A stretch of 64,000 nt of DNA from Candidatus Sulfotelmatobacter sp. (GTDB lineage Bacteria > Acidobacteriota > Terriglobia > Terriglobales > Acidobacteriaceae): the NCBI GenBank assembly GCA_025462865.1, contig JAOAPI010000180.1:1-64000 (forward strand), given 5' to 3'. The position numbers were made by a program, and so were the translations under genes. Positions within the stretch are counted from its first letter, which is position 1. Each line of letters begins with the position of its first letter. The notes under the pieces were generated by a model. That model saw nothing but the letters and a program-made list of their open reading frames with translations. It did no database searches and was not told the origin of the DNA. This document shows, piece after piece, positions 9,276-18,442 of the stretch.

Positions 9276-9680
9276 ATGATGAGGAATCAGCAGGGAAGTG
9301 CCGCCATCCAGATCGTCTGGGTAGTGGCGGGGATTGTGGTGATTGTTGCAGCGCTGTTGTTCATCCGGAGCACCGGGCCCGCCGCGCCGGTGACGTTCAC
9401 CACGCCGTACCAGGCTGTACTGCTGACGAATGGTTCGGCCTATTTTGGCAAGCTCGAACGGTACGGTACGCCGCAGCCTGTGCTGAGCGAGGTCTATTAC
9501 ATCGTCAGCCAAACCAATCCCGAAACCAAGCAATCGAGCAACGTCCTGGTGAAGCGTGGCAAGGAACTGCACGAGCCAGACCGCATGTATCTCAATCCGA
9601 ACCAGATTCTTTGCGTGGAGCCGGTGGGCACGAACTCAAAAGTGGCCCAGTTGATTGCCCAGGCGCAAACGCAGCGCTAA
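9276..9680 (+). CDS. Small membrane-anchored hypothetical protein
   Basis: This 134-residue protein has one N-terminal membrane segment (IQIVWVVAGIVVIVAALLFI) preceded by a short polar stretch, followed by a soluble domain with YQAVLLTNGSAYFGKLE and VLVKRGKELHEPDRMYLNPN. The topology suggests an anchored protein with its domain outside the cytoplasm. I do not recognise a characterised family, although the compact, well-ordered sequence suggests a conserved one. It lies 139 bases upstream of the cytochrome c-sugar dehydrogenase start on the same strand, so the two may be co-transcribed. Confidence 0.75.
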   Translation: MMRNQQGSAAIQIVWVVAGIVVIVAALLFIRSTGPAAPVTFTTPYQAVLLTNGSAYFGKLERYGTPQPVLSEVYYIVSQTNPETKQSSNVLVKRGKELHEPDRMYLNPNQILCVEPVGTNSKVAQLIAQAQTQR

Positions 9681-9819
9681 ATCCGAGGAGACGCGGCTAT
9701 TTAATAGGGAACGAGGCGGTACAGGAATGCCGATTTTCCACGCCTCCAACTCCATTTCGCGCGCATCCAAAAGGATCAAGCGGCGATTCAAAGTAAACCA
9801 AATGCTGCTGAGAGGATTC

Positions 9820-11478
9820 ATGCGCTCGCTTACTAATTCTTCCTTCCAGATTGCTGCCACAGTTTTACTTCCCGCACTCTTACTATTCGCAGATACCGCA
9901 AATACGCAGTTTCACGATGCACCGGCTTCGACTAAAGCGAACAAAAATCCTTATGAAGGGAACAGTGTAGCGGCGCAAGCCGGCAAACGGTTGTATGCGC
10001 GCAATTGCCTTTCGTGCCACGGCAAGCAGGGGAAGGGAACCGGCAACGTACCTTCGCTGGTGGATCCAAAACTCGAGTCGGTAACGCCGGGCGAAATATT
10101 TTGGTTCATCACTAAGGGAGACAAGGACAACGGAATGCCTTCCTGGGCGGCTCTGCCGGTGAAGCAGCGCTGGCAGATCATTACCTTTGTGAGGTCCATG
10201 GGCACGCCGGGAAGTGCGCAGGAAACCAGCGCGCCCGTGGCGGACACGAGCACGGCTAAGTTGAAAGCTCCGCCGCCGAAGCCTCCCTTCACCGATTTCC
10301 GCTACGAAAAGCCGGGCACGGTGCACAAAATTACGGTGAATGATCTGCCACAACCCTTCGCCACGCCATCCGCCGACAACGGCGCAGAAGTGGTTGCGAG
10401 GCCGGAAAATGTGTGGCCCATAGCGCCCCCAGGATTCAAGGTAGAACTTTTTGCCGCGGGATTGGACGGTCCCCGTTTTTTGCGCACGGCTCCCAACGGC
10501 GACATTTTTCTCGCTGACAGCGAAAGTGGGCGCATCCGGGTGTTTCGTGGAATAACGAGCGATGGCAAGCCCCAGCAGGCGGCAGTTTTCGCAAGTGGTA
10601 TGAAGCGTCCCTATGGCTTGGCGTTTTATCCTCCGGGTCCTGATCCGCAGTGGCTGTATGTGGGAAACACCAACGAGCTAGTGCGGATCCCTTATCACAA
10701 TGGCGACTTGACGGCGAGCGCTGTCCCCGAGCATATCGCCGATCTTCCGGGAGGAGGACACTGGACACGCGCGGTGGAATTTTCGCAAGACGGCAAAAGA
10801 ATGTTTGTCGGAGTAGGTTCGGCATCGAACGTCGATGATCCGGAGACCACGCCGCGGGAGAAAAATCGCGCCGACATTCTGGTGTGCGATCCTGCGAACT
10901 GCAATTTGAGTGTATACGCTTCCGGCATTCGCAACGCCGGAGGTGGGATTGCGATCGATCCGCAAACCGGCGAACTGTGGTGCTCGGTGAACGAGCGCGA
11001 CGGACTGGGCGACAATCTTGTTCCCGATTACATCACTCACGTGCAGGAAGGTGGTTTCTATGGCTGGCCCTGGTGGTACCTCGGCGGGCACCAGGATCCG
11101 CGGCACAAGGGCAAGCACCCTGAGTTGAAAGATAAGGCGATTGTGCCCGACGTCCTGCTCCAAGCGCATAACGCATCTTTGCAACTTACTTTTTATGAAG
11201 GCAAGCAATTTCCCGCCGAATACAAAGGGGATATTTTTGCTTCCGAACACGGCTCCTGGAATAAAGCAGTGCGCGTGGGCTACGAAGTGATCCGGGTTCC
11301 ACTGCATCAGCGGGGGGATGCCAGCGGCGAATATGAAGATTTTCTCACTGGCTTTGTGCTGCCTGATGGCAACGTGTGGGGACGTCCGGTGGGCGTGACG
11401 GTGGCTCCCGATGGGTCACTGCTGGTCAGCGACGACGGATCAAACTCGATTTGGAGAGTGAGCTATCAGGGGAAGTGA
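9820..11478 (+). CDS. Cytochrome c-sorbosone/glucose dehydrogenase (PQQ-type) fusion
   Basis: The ATG at 9820 follows AGAGGA (9811-9816) and gives a 552-residue protein with a Sec signal (RSLTNSSFQIAATVLLPALL). After it comes a c-type cytochrome domain with one heme site, CLSCHGKQGKG, and a downstream Met (NGMPSW) as probable axial ligand. The C-terminal 350 residues are a beta-propeller of the glucose/sorbosone dehydrogenase family (APNGDIFLADSESGRIRVF, GSWNKAVRVGYEV, VGVTVAPDGSLLVSDD). These enzymes oxidise sugars in the periplasm with PQQ; the attached heme would pass the electrons on. PQQ use is a family inference, as no cofactor motif was verified. Confidence 0.87.
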   Translation: MRSLTNSSFQIAATVLLPALLLFADTANTQFHDAPASTKANKNPYEGNSVAAQAGKRLYARNCLSCHGKQGKGTGNVPSLVDPKLESVTPGEIFWFITKGDKDNGMPSWAALPVKQRWQIITFVRSMGTPGSAQETSAPVADTSTAKLKAPPPKPPFTDFRYEKPGTVHKITVNDLPQPFATPSADNGAEVVARPENVWPIAPPGFKVELFAAGLDGPRFLRTAPNGDIFLADSESGRIRVFRGITSDGKPQQAAVFASGMKRPYGLAFYPPGPDPQWLYVGNTNELVRIPYHNGDLTASAVPEHIADLPGGGHWTRAVEFSQDGKRMFVGVGSASNVDDPETTPREKNRADILVCDPANCNLSVYASGIRNAGGGIAIDPQTGELWCSVNERDGLGDNLVPDYITHVQEGGFYGWPWWYLGGHQDPRHKGKHPELKDKAIVPDVLLQAHNASLQLTFYEGKQFPAEYKGDIFASEHGSWNKAVRVGYEVIRVPLHQRGDASGEYEDFLTGFVLPDGNVWGRPVGVTVAPDGSLLVSDDGSNSIWRVSYQGK

Positions 11479-11547
11479 TGGCGTCATGCCGAGGCGTGGG
11501 CGAATCGATTTGATGGCAGCGACGTAAACGGAAAAGCAGGTCAGCAG

Positions 11548-12741
11548 TTATTCAGGCTTTGCCAAAAACACATTCAACAGCAGCATGATGACAGAGCTAG
11601 CTAGTGGAACAAGCAATCCGTACTTAAGATTGCCCGATACGGTTGAAGTGTAGCCGATCAGCCAGGGGAGCGTGGCTCCGCCTGCGCCGGCGAGGGCGAA
11701 CATTACTCCCGCGATTCTCGACGCGCCTGCGCCGAATTTGCGCGACAGCGTGGCGATTGCGATGGGAAAAATAGAGGAAAGTCCAAGTCCGGCGAGGGCG
11801 ATCGCGAGCGCGACAACGGAAAGATTTCTGGCGGCTAACAGCCCGGCGACTCCTACAGTGCTCAGCGCCAAGCCATATTTTGCGAGCGTTAGTTCGCGCA
11901 CAGTCCGTAACAATAGCGGTGCGATCAGGCGACCTAACAGCAGGGCGGCCCAGAAGAATGACGGCATCAGAATCCACATGGTGCCGGCTCCGGACTCAAT
12001 GCGGCGCGCATAGGTTGCTGTCCATCCACCCAACCCCGCTTCCGTGCCGACGTATAGAAAAAACAGCGCGCCCAGGATCGGCACCCAGCGACTTCGCCAT
12101 AAACTTACTGGCATTTTGCGGTCGGCATTTTCGGATGCTGAAGCGATATCAGGAAATGAAACTCTCGTGAGGCTAAGCGCGACGAGGACCAGCATTGCGG
12201 CGACGCCGTACAACAGATGAGAACTTCGATGCGCACGCAACATTGCGGATATCAAGAAGGGACTGACCGCCGCGCCGATTGTCCAGGAGAAGTTCACGAG
12301 GCTCAAGGACGCTGCGCGCTTCTCCGGATTCAGTTCTGAAACGAGGAGGTTGGTAGTTGGGATGGTGAAACCTAAGCCAACTCCGAAAGTGAACGTCGCG
12401 AAGATGCCCGACACCCACGTTGCTGCCAGAAGCATTACCGATCCCCATGCCATCAGTGCCAGTCCGAACATAAGAGAGATGCGGTGATGGCGGCGCGTCA
12501 TCAAAGAACTCGATCCCCATACACCCAGCATCGAACCGCCAAACTGCGCCATGAATAAATATCCCGCCCGCTCATCGCTAAGACCCCATCGCGCCGACAA
12601 TACGGGAAGCATCGGCCCCAACATTGTGTTGACCACGCCAGTGAGGATGAAGCCAGCGTGCAGTAGCGCCGGTAATCGCGGGCTGCCGGCTTGCGGGTGC
12701 GGGTGTTGGACTGCTTGGGGCATTGGATTTAGTGTTTGCAT
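11548..12741 (-). CDS. MFS transporter, probable sugar or metabolite permease
   Basis: This 397-residue integral membrane protein has about 12 hydrophobic segments in the major facilitator layout. A GxxxxR/RxxG-like cytoplasmic loop follows TM2 (GVWGSSSLMTRRHHR), and a second conserved half begins near the middle (LWRSRWVPILGALFFLYVGT). The first 25 residues are a Pro/His/Gln-rich cytoplasmic tail. Substrate cannot be read from sequence. The gene converges on the cytochrome-dehydrogenase fusion and is divergent from the GH2 gene (108 bases between starts), which makes import of a GH2 product, perhaps a uronic acid or sugar, a reasonable guess. Confidence 0.85.
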   Translation of the reverse strand: MQTLNPMPQAVQHPHPQAGSPRLPALLHAGFILTGVVNTMLGPMLPVLSARWGLSDERAGYLFMAQFGGSMLGVWGSSSLMTRRHHRISLMFGLALMAWGSVMLLAATWVSGIFATFTFGVGLGFTIPTTNLLVSELNPEKRAASLSLVNFSWTIGAAVSPFLISAMLRAHRSSHLLYGVAAMLVLVALSLTRVSFPDIASASENADRKMPVSLWRSRWVPILGALFFLYVGTEAGLGGWTATYARRIESGAGTMWILMPSFFWAALLLGRLIAPLLLRTVRELTLAKYGLALSTVGVAGLLAARNLSVVALAIALAGLGLSSIFPIAIATLSRKFGAGASRIAGVMFALAGAGGATLPWLIGYTSTVSGNLKYGLLVPLASSVIMLLLNVFLAKPE

Positions 12742-12849
12742 GCAATCATCGATGCGAAGTCACCTCGCTTGAAGGTTCCGTGTTGCCGTACCAATTCATC
12801 TCTGAGATTATGCCTGCGTTAGGTTTCGTGATGAACGGAGTCTGATCCC

Positions 12850-14685
12850 ATGCTCGAACTATTTCGCTTCCTGCGGACATTATTATTTTGCATTTGTTTA
12901 TTGGGGCAGGCTGGCATTGGCCAAACCGCACCGCTTCTAACTAATATCGATGGCCGTCACACCAGCAGCCTGGACGGCCAGTGGCACACGATTGTAGATC
13001 CTTACGACACTGGATCGTTGGACTATCACAATCAGCCGCTCACCAACAAGAACGCGTTCTATAAGAATTACAAGCCGGAGTCGAAGGCCGATCTGGTTGA
13101 GTACGATTTCGATACTTCCGCGTACCTTCAGGTTCCGGGCGACTGGAATACGCAACGCGATTCGCTTCTTTTTTATGAAGGCACTATTTGGTATGAACGT
13201 TCTTTCGATTACACCAAGCCAGCCGGGAAAAGATTATTTGTGCACTTCGGCGCCGCTAATTATGCCGCTTCCGTGTATCTGAATGGCAAGGAACTCGGCC
13301 AGCATCAGGGTGGCTTCACTCCCTTTGATTTTGAGATAACGGGCGAAGTGCGTCCGCACAATAATATCCTCGTGGTCAAAGTCGACAATAGGCGACGAGC
13401 CGATCAGGTTCCCGCAGTCAATTCGGACTGGTGGAACTATGGAGGACTCACCAGGCCGGTAGCGTTAGCCGAGGTTCCTGAAACTTTTATTCAGGACGAC
13501 TTTATTCAGTTTGAAAAAGGTTCGACGCATCGCATTGCGGGCTGGATGCAACTCAACGGTACGCACCTGGAGCAGAAGATTACGATTCGCATTCCAGAAG
13601 CCGGCCTGAGCAAGTCGTTTCGGACGGACGCCAAGGGTCACGCAGAATTTTCTTTTGAGGCCGACCTCACTCCGTGGTCGGCCGAGAATCCCAAGCTTTA
13701 CAAAGTCGTGGTTACGAGCGAAACCGACGAACTGACCGATCGCATTGGCTTTCGATCGATCGAAGTACGCGGCACAAACATCCTGCTCAATGGTAAGTCT
13801 GTTTTCCTGCGCGGCATCAACCTGCACGAAGAAGCGCCGACAAGGCCGGGCCGGGCCTGGAGCGAAGATGACGCGCGAACTCTTCTGACGTGGGCCAAGG
13901 AACTCGGCTGCAACTTCGTGAGACTCGCCCATTATCCGCACAATGAAGCCATGTTACATGTAGCGGACGAGATGGGAATTATGGTGTGGGCGGAAGTTCC
14001 GGTTTACTGGACGATCGACTGGGGGAATCCGTCGACGCTGAACAGTGCCAAGAATCAGTTGAGCGAAATGATGGCGCGCGACCAGAATCGCGCGTCTCTC
14101 ATCATTTATTCGGTTGCAAATGAAACGGTAATCAGCGATGCGCGCAACTTATTCTTGAGACAACTGATTAGGGAAGCGCGTTCCGCCGATCCAACTCGGT
14201 TGGTATCCGCTGCGCTTCAGGCACGCGAGCACGATCAAGCCAATCAGATATCGATGCGCGTCGATGATCCAATCGCAGGCGACCTCGATGTGATCGGAAT
14301 CAATGAATACATCGGCTGGTATTCGCATGCGCCGGCCGACGCCGACACGACGGAGTGGACATCGGCTTTCGAAAAGCCCTTGATCATGAGCGAATTTGGC
14401 GGCGATGCGCTGTTTGGCTATCACGGCGATGCTGGAACCCGCTGGAGCGAGGAGTATCAGGAGGATCTCTATCGCCATCAGATCACCATGATGAAGCGCA
14501 TTCCTTTTCTAACTGGAGTTGCGCCCTGGGTTCTGAAAGATTTTCGTAGTCCGCGAAGGACGCTTCCGCGCTTTGAAGATTATTTCAACCGGAAAGGTCT
14601 GGTTACGACGCAGGGCGAGAAAAAGAAAGCGTTCTTCGTCTTGCAGCAATTTTACCGAGAGTTGCAGAGTCGCGCCCAACGTTAA
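12850..14685 (+). CDS. GH2 beta-glucuronidase-like glycoside hydrolase, secreted
   Basis: This 611-residue protein has a signal peptide (about residues 1-26), an N-terminal jelly-roll sugar-binding domain (IWYERSFDY, NYAASVYLNGKELGQHQGGF), an Ig-like middle domain and a TIM barrel. E425 in SVANE is the expected acid/base and E515 in IMSEFGG the nucleophile of GH2. N580-R-K582 near the C-terminus aligns with the N-x-K motif that beta-glucuronidases use to bind the glucuronate carboxylate, which favours glucuronidase over galactosidase; this is an inference from one motif. Product would be released in the periplasm. It converges on the LacI gene, with 4 bases between the stops. Confidence 0.85.
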   Translation: MLELFRFLRTLLFCICLLGQAGIGQTAPLLTNIDGRHTSSLDGQWHTIVDPYDTGSLDYHNQPLTNKNAFYKNYKPESKADLVEYDFDTSAYLQVPGDWNTQRDSLLFYEGTIWYERSFDYTKPAGKRLFVHFGAANYAASVYLNGKELGQHQGGFTPFDFEITGEVRPHNNILVVKVDNRRRADQVPAVNSDWWNYGGLTRPVALAEVPETFIQDDFIQFEKGSTHRIAGWMQLNGTHLEQKITIRIPEAGLSKSFRTDAKGHAEFSFEADLTPWSAENPKLYKVVVTSETDELTDRIGFRSIEVRGTNILLNGKSVFLRGINLHEEAPTRPGRAWSEDDARTLLTWAKELGCNFVRLAHYPHNEAMLHVADEMGIMVWAEVPVYWTIDWGNPSTLNSAKNQLSEMMARDQNRASLIIYSVANETVISDARNLFLRQLIREARSADPTRLVSAALQAREHDQANQISMRVDDPIAGDLDVIGINEYIGWYSHAPADADTTEWTSAFEKPLIMSEFGGDALFGYHGDAGTRWSEEYQEDLYRHQITMMKRIPFLTGVAPWVLKDFRSPRRTLPRFEDYFNRKGLVTTQGEKKKAFFVLQQFYRELQSRAQR

Positions 14686-14689
14686 GAGG

Positions 14690-15730
14690 CTACGTGGCAG
14701 CTTTTGGCGCGACCGCGCTGGATTCGCGTACGACGAGAACGGGCTCAATTGCGATTTCGTCGGGATATTTTCTCTCACTTTCGATGCGCGCAATTAATGT
14801 TTCAGCCGCAATCTCGCCCATCTTGCCGAGGGGTTGCCGCACGGTTGTGAGGCTGGGACTGTTGAATGCGGCGCTTTGAATATCGTCGAAACCGACGACG
14901 GTTACGTCTTGCGGGACACGCAAGCCCGCCTCCTGAAAGGCACGGATAGCGCCGATGGCGGAAATATCGTTGTAAGCAAACAGAGCAGTGAATGGTTTCT
15001 TGCGGCTCAGCAGTTGCTTGCCGTAAGGGTAACCCAACTGCGGCGAGGGGTCGTCGATTTCAATCTGCACAATAAGTTCCGGGTCCATTTCAATGTGAAG
15101 GCGTTTGGCAATCTTGCAAATTGCGCTCCAGCGGTCTTCGGAATCGGAGCTGAGCGGGTTGCCCTTCATGAACGCAATTCGCTTGTGCCCAAGTTCTGAA
15201 AGATGCCGCAGAGCGATGAGTGCGGCGTGTTCGTGATCGAGCACAATGTTGGTGACTCCGCGCAAACGCCTGTGCCCGGCGACCGCGACAGTAGGCAGCG
15301 ACAGGCCATGGGGCAGGCTGGTGTCGACCGTAATAAATCCTTCAACGCCTCGTTCGACCAGCATGTCGGTGTATCTCTCGAGCAATGCCATATCGTGGCG
15401 ATGGATGACGGTAAAGAAGAAATATTCCTTCTCCCGCAGGTAAGATTCGATTCCGCTGATTACAAGGGATCCATAGGCGTCTCCGATTTCCTCGGCGACA
15501 ACTCCAATGGTGTAGGTGCGTTTGCTGCGCAAGGAGCGAGCATAAAAATTTGGCCGGTAGTCGAGGTCGCGGGCGGCCGCGATAATGCGGCTCTTGGTGT
15601 CCGCTGGAATGGCGCGCGCAGCAGGCGTGTCGTTCAGCACCGCCGAAACCGTTCCTGGCGTCAGACCAACCTTGGCGGCAACCGATTTCAAGGTGACGCG
15701 TTTCGAATTATTAAGATCCAACCTTGCCAT
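14690..15730 (-). CDS. LacI-family transcriptional regulator
   Basis: This 346-residue protein has an N-terminal helix-turn-helix (VTLKSVAAKVGLTPGTVSAV) and the hinge RDLDYRPNFYARSL, followed by a periplasmic-binding-protein-like sugar-sensing domain (GFITVDTS, TVVGFDDIQSAAF, LTTVRQPLGKMGEIA). Such proteins bind a palindromic operator and release it on binding a sugar. It lies between the GH2 gene and the GH116 gene, divergent from GH116 with a 264-base intergenic region, so both enzymes are its likely targets. It is clearly paralogous to the second LacI regulator at 25050-26129, sharing long identical stretches such as PFTALFAYNDISAIG. Confidence 0.93.
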   Translation of the reverse strand: MARLDLNNSKRVTLKSVAAKVGLTPGTVSAVLNDTPAARAIPADTKSRIIAAARDLDYRPNFYARSLRSKRTYTIGVVAEEIGDAYGSLVISGIESYLREKEYFFFTVIHRHDMALLERYTDMLVERGVEGFITVDTSLPHGLSLPTVAVAGHRRLRGVTNIVLDHEHAALIALRHLSELGHKRIAFMKGNPLSSDSEDRWSAICKIAKRLHIEMDPELIVQIEIDDPSPQLGYPYGKQLLSRKKPFTALFAYNDISAIGAIRAFQEAGLRVPQDVTVVGFDDIQSAAFNSPSLTTVRQPLGKMGEIAAETLIARIESERKYPDEIAIEPVLVVRESSAVAPKAAT

Positions 15731-15994
15731 TCGTTCGCCTAATTTCGATACGAGCCAACTCCAAATGCATCCGTTTCAGCGTTGCCCATTGTAGCGGACG
15801 AGAGTTAATAGAAGTTGAAGATTGTGACAAGCGGCGAAACAGACATGTCGCTGCTGTCTTTCAAAAAGGCGAACCTCTCTTTCTTTTGTTCTTCCCTTGT
15901 TTGTGATTCTTTCCTACAATAACGTTTTTGTTGAGGTAACGTGATATGTCTTCAAGCTTGGCCGGTTTGGCGAATCTGTTTTTCCGGAGGGTGC

Positions 15995-18418
15995 ATGCGT
16001 TTCTGTCTGCGTAGGCGCGGAGTTATTTCATTTCTTCTTTTCTGTGCAGTGACAGCGTGGGCAGGAGACGGTATTCCCAAGGTCGCATGGAAGCGTCCGC
16101 TGGGAGAACCACTGGCGAATGCCGGCACGCGCAAGCCTGCTTTGGCAGCGAGCATTATCGATGACGGCTACTGGCAGGGGGCGCCTGTCGGCGGTTTCGG
16201 CGCCGGGACTTTTTCCCGAACCTATCGCGGAGATTTTGCGCGCTGGCATTTGAAAGCGGGAGTGCACAAGTACGAAACGGTTTACGCAAACCAGTTTGCT
16301 TTGTATGAGAAGTCAGAGGGCAGCGCGGAATCAGTCGCGCAGGTGCTGGTTAACGATCATCCCAAGAGTGGCGAATTGAGTTCGTGGAAATGGGACTATC
16401 CCGTTGGCGCCGGCGATTACTACGCGCTCTATCCCAAATCCTGGTACGACTACCGTTGGGATAAGTTTCCGGCGCATGTCACGCTTGAACAGTTCTCTCC
16501 AATTATTCCGGAGAATTATCGCGAGACAAGTTATCCCGTCGCGGTGTATCGATGGCACGCAGAAAATCCCACTGACCACGCTGTGACCGTCTCCGTACTT
16601 TTTTCATGGACGAACATGCTGGGTTGGCTGCGCTATCCGTCAATTGATTTCAAGAATTCGACCAATGCGGGTAACGAAAATCGGATGGTGACGGAATCGA
16701 TGGGCGAAGCGGGAACGATGAAAGGCATCGTCTTCGACCGGCACCGCCCCTCGGGGGTCCAGAATGACTGGGACGGACAGTTCGCGATTGCCGCATTGGA
16801 ATCTCCCGGCGTCGAAGTCTCGTATCAGACGACCTTCGCTACGAACGGCAACGGCGAAGAAGTCTGGGCGCCGTTTGCGAAAGACGGAAGGCTCGCAAAT
16901 AGCGACGAAAGATGGATCAGCAGTGGCGAAGTTCTCGGCGGCGCCATTGCGGTACGTTTCACGCTTAAGCCCGGCGAAAAACGAGTGGTGCCGATGGTCG
17001 TTGCCTGGGACTTACCGCTGGCCGAGTTCGGTGAAGGCCGAAAATGGTACCGGCACTATACGGATTTCTTCGGAACGTCCGGCACCAATGCCGCGAAAAT
17101 CGCCGCCGAGGGTTTGAAGAAGGCTGCGTCATGGAGCGATGCGATCGATGCCTGGCAGGCTCCTTACGTGAGTGACGAGAGCAAACCGGCGTGGTATCGC
17201 GGTGCGCTTTTCAATGAGCTTTACATTCTTGCAGACGGCGGATCGTTTTGGGGACGACCCGTGGATGCGGACCCGAAGACTCATGCTTCGTTCGCGTTCA
17301 TGGAGTGCTTCGACTATCCCTACTACGCCACGCTCGACGTGCGTTTCTACGGCTCGGTGCCTTTGGCAAAGTTCTGGCCTGAGATCGACAAGCAGGTGAT
17401 GCGACAATTTGCCGATACCGTTCCTCGTGAACAGTCCGACAAGATGTTGTGGGAGTGGAAGTCAGCGCAGGAGGGTAAGCACGTCTTTCGAACTCGCAAG
17501 GTGAGAGGCGCGGTCCCGCATGATTTGGGCGCGCCTAGCGAAGATCCATTTTTCAAACCCAACCAGTTCAGCTGGCAGAACACAAACGGATGGAAAGACC
17601 TGAACAGCAAGTTTGTGCTGATGGTGTATCGCGATTACGTATTCACGGGGCGCACCGATAAAACATTTCTCAAATACACTTGGCCGGCTGTGCAGGAGGC
17701 GCTGCAGTATTTGCGTCAGTACGACCACGACGGCAGCGGGCTTCCGGAGAACGATAACTATCCAGACCAGACGTATGACGTTTGGGTGGTTCGCGGGGCA
17801 AGCGCTTACTGCGGAAGCCTGTGGCTCGCCGCGTTGCGGGCAGCCGAAGAAATTGCCAAAGAAATGGGAGACACTGCGTCGGCGACAAAATATCGCGAAC
17901 TCTTTATCAAGAGCCAGGCCAGCTACATCAAGAAACTCTGGAACGGCGAATATTTTCGTTACGACATGCTGAGTGAATATAAAGACGACATTCAGGCGGA
18001 CCAACTCGCGGGACAGTGGTACGCGAATCTTACCGGGCTAGGGGATCTGGTTCCGGTCGAGATGCAAGTGAGTGCGCTAAAGAAAATTTTCAATTACAAC
18101 GTGATGAAGTTCGGCAACGGCGACATGGGTGCTGTCAACGGCATAGCTCCCGACGGCTCAATCATCAAGACCAACGAGCAAGTGCAGGAAGTCTGGACCG
18201 GCACAACTTTCGGTGTTGCCGCCTTGATGCTGAGCGATGGCTTAAAAGACGAAGGCTATCGAACAGCGTGGGGCGTCTATCACGTGACGTACGAGACGAA
18301 AGGCTATTGGTTCCGAACGCCGGAGGCTTATGAAGAGGACGGCCTCTATCGCGCGTCGATGTACATGCGTCCGGCGGCCATCTGGGCGATGGAGGAAACT
18401 CCTCTGCGCACGAAGTGA
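15995..18418 (+). CDS. GH116 beta-glucosidase/glucosylceramidase-like enzyme, secreted
   Basis: The ATG at 15995 follows GGAGG (15986-15990) and is preferred over 15941. The 807-residue product begins with a signal peptide (RFCLRRRGVISFLLFCAVTA) and belongs to the GBA2/GH116 family. It has an N-terminal beta-sandwich (GGFGAGTFSRTYRGDFARWH) and a C-terminal (alpha/alpha)6 barrel. The expected nucleophile is E437 (FMECFDYPYYATLDVRFYGS) and the acid/base D591 (PDQTYDVW); both sit almost exactly where they do in the Thermoanaerobacterium enzyme. GH116 members cleave beta-glucosides, beta-xylosides or N-acetylglucosaminides. The substrate is not determinable here. Divergent from the LacI gene. Confidence 0.92.
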   Translation: MRFCLRRRGVISFLLFCAVTAWAGDGIPKVAWKRPLGEPLANAGTRKPALAASIIDDGYWQGAPVGGFGAGTFSRTYRGDFARWHLKAGVHKYETVYANQFALYEKSEGSAESVAQVLVNDHPKSGELSSWKWDYPVGAGDYYALYPKSWYDYRWDKFPAHVTLEQFSPIIPENYRETSYPVAVYRWHAENPTDHAVTVSVLFSWTNMLGWLRYPSIDFKNSTNAGNENRMVTESMGEAGTMKGIVFDRHRPSGVQNDWDGQFAIAALESPGVEVSYQTTFATNGNGEEVWAPFAKDGRLANSDERWISSGEVLGGAIAVRFTLKPGEKRVVPMVVAWDLPLAEFGEGRKWYRHYTDFFGTSGTNAAKIAAEGLKKAASWSDAIDAWQAPYVSDESKPAWYRGALFNELYILADGGSFWGRPVDADPKTHASFAFMECFDYPYYATLDVRFYGSVPLAKFWPEIDKQVMRQFADTVPREQSDKMLWEWKSAQEGKHVFRTRKVRGAVPHDLGAPSEDPFFKPNQFSWQNTNGWKDLNSKFVLMVYRDYVFTGRTDKTFLKYTWPAVQEALQYLRQYDHDGSGLPENDNYPDQTYDVWVVRGASAYCGSLWLAALRAAEEIAKEMGDTASATKYRELFIKSQASYIKKLWNGEYFRYDMLSEYKDDIQADQLAGQWYANLTGLGDLVPVEMQVSALKKIFNYNVMKFGNGDMGAVNGIAPDGSIIKTNEQVQEVWTGTTFGVAALMLSDGLKDEGYRTAWGVYHVTYETKGYWFRTPEAYEEDGLYRASMYMRPAAIWAMEETPLRTK

Positions 18419-18442
18419 ATTGATTTCATTCGTGTGAGAAGG

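Noticed and set aside
15920-15943. Repeated TAACGT as an operator for the LacI gene at 14690
   Set aside because: Two short copies 18 bases apart lack palindromic symmetry beyond ACGT; too weak to call.
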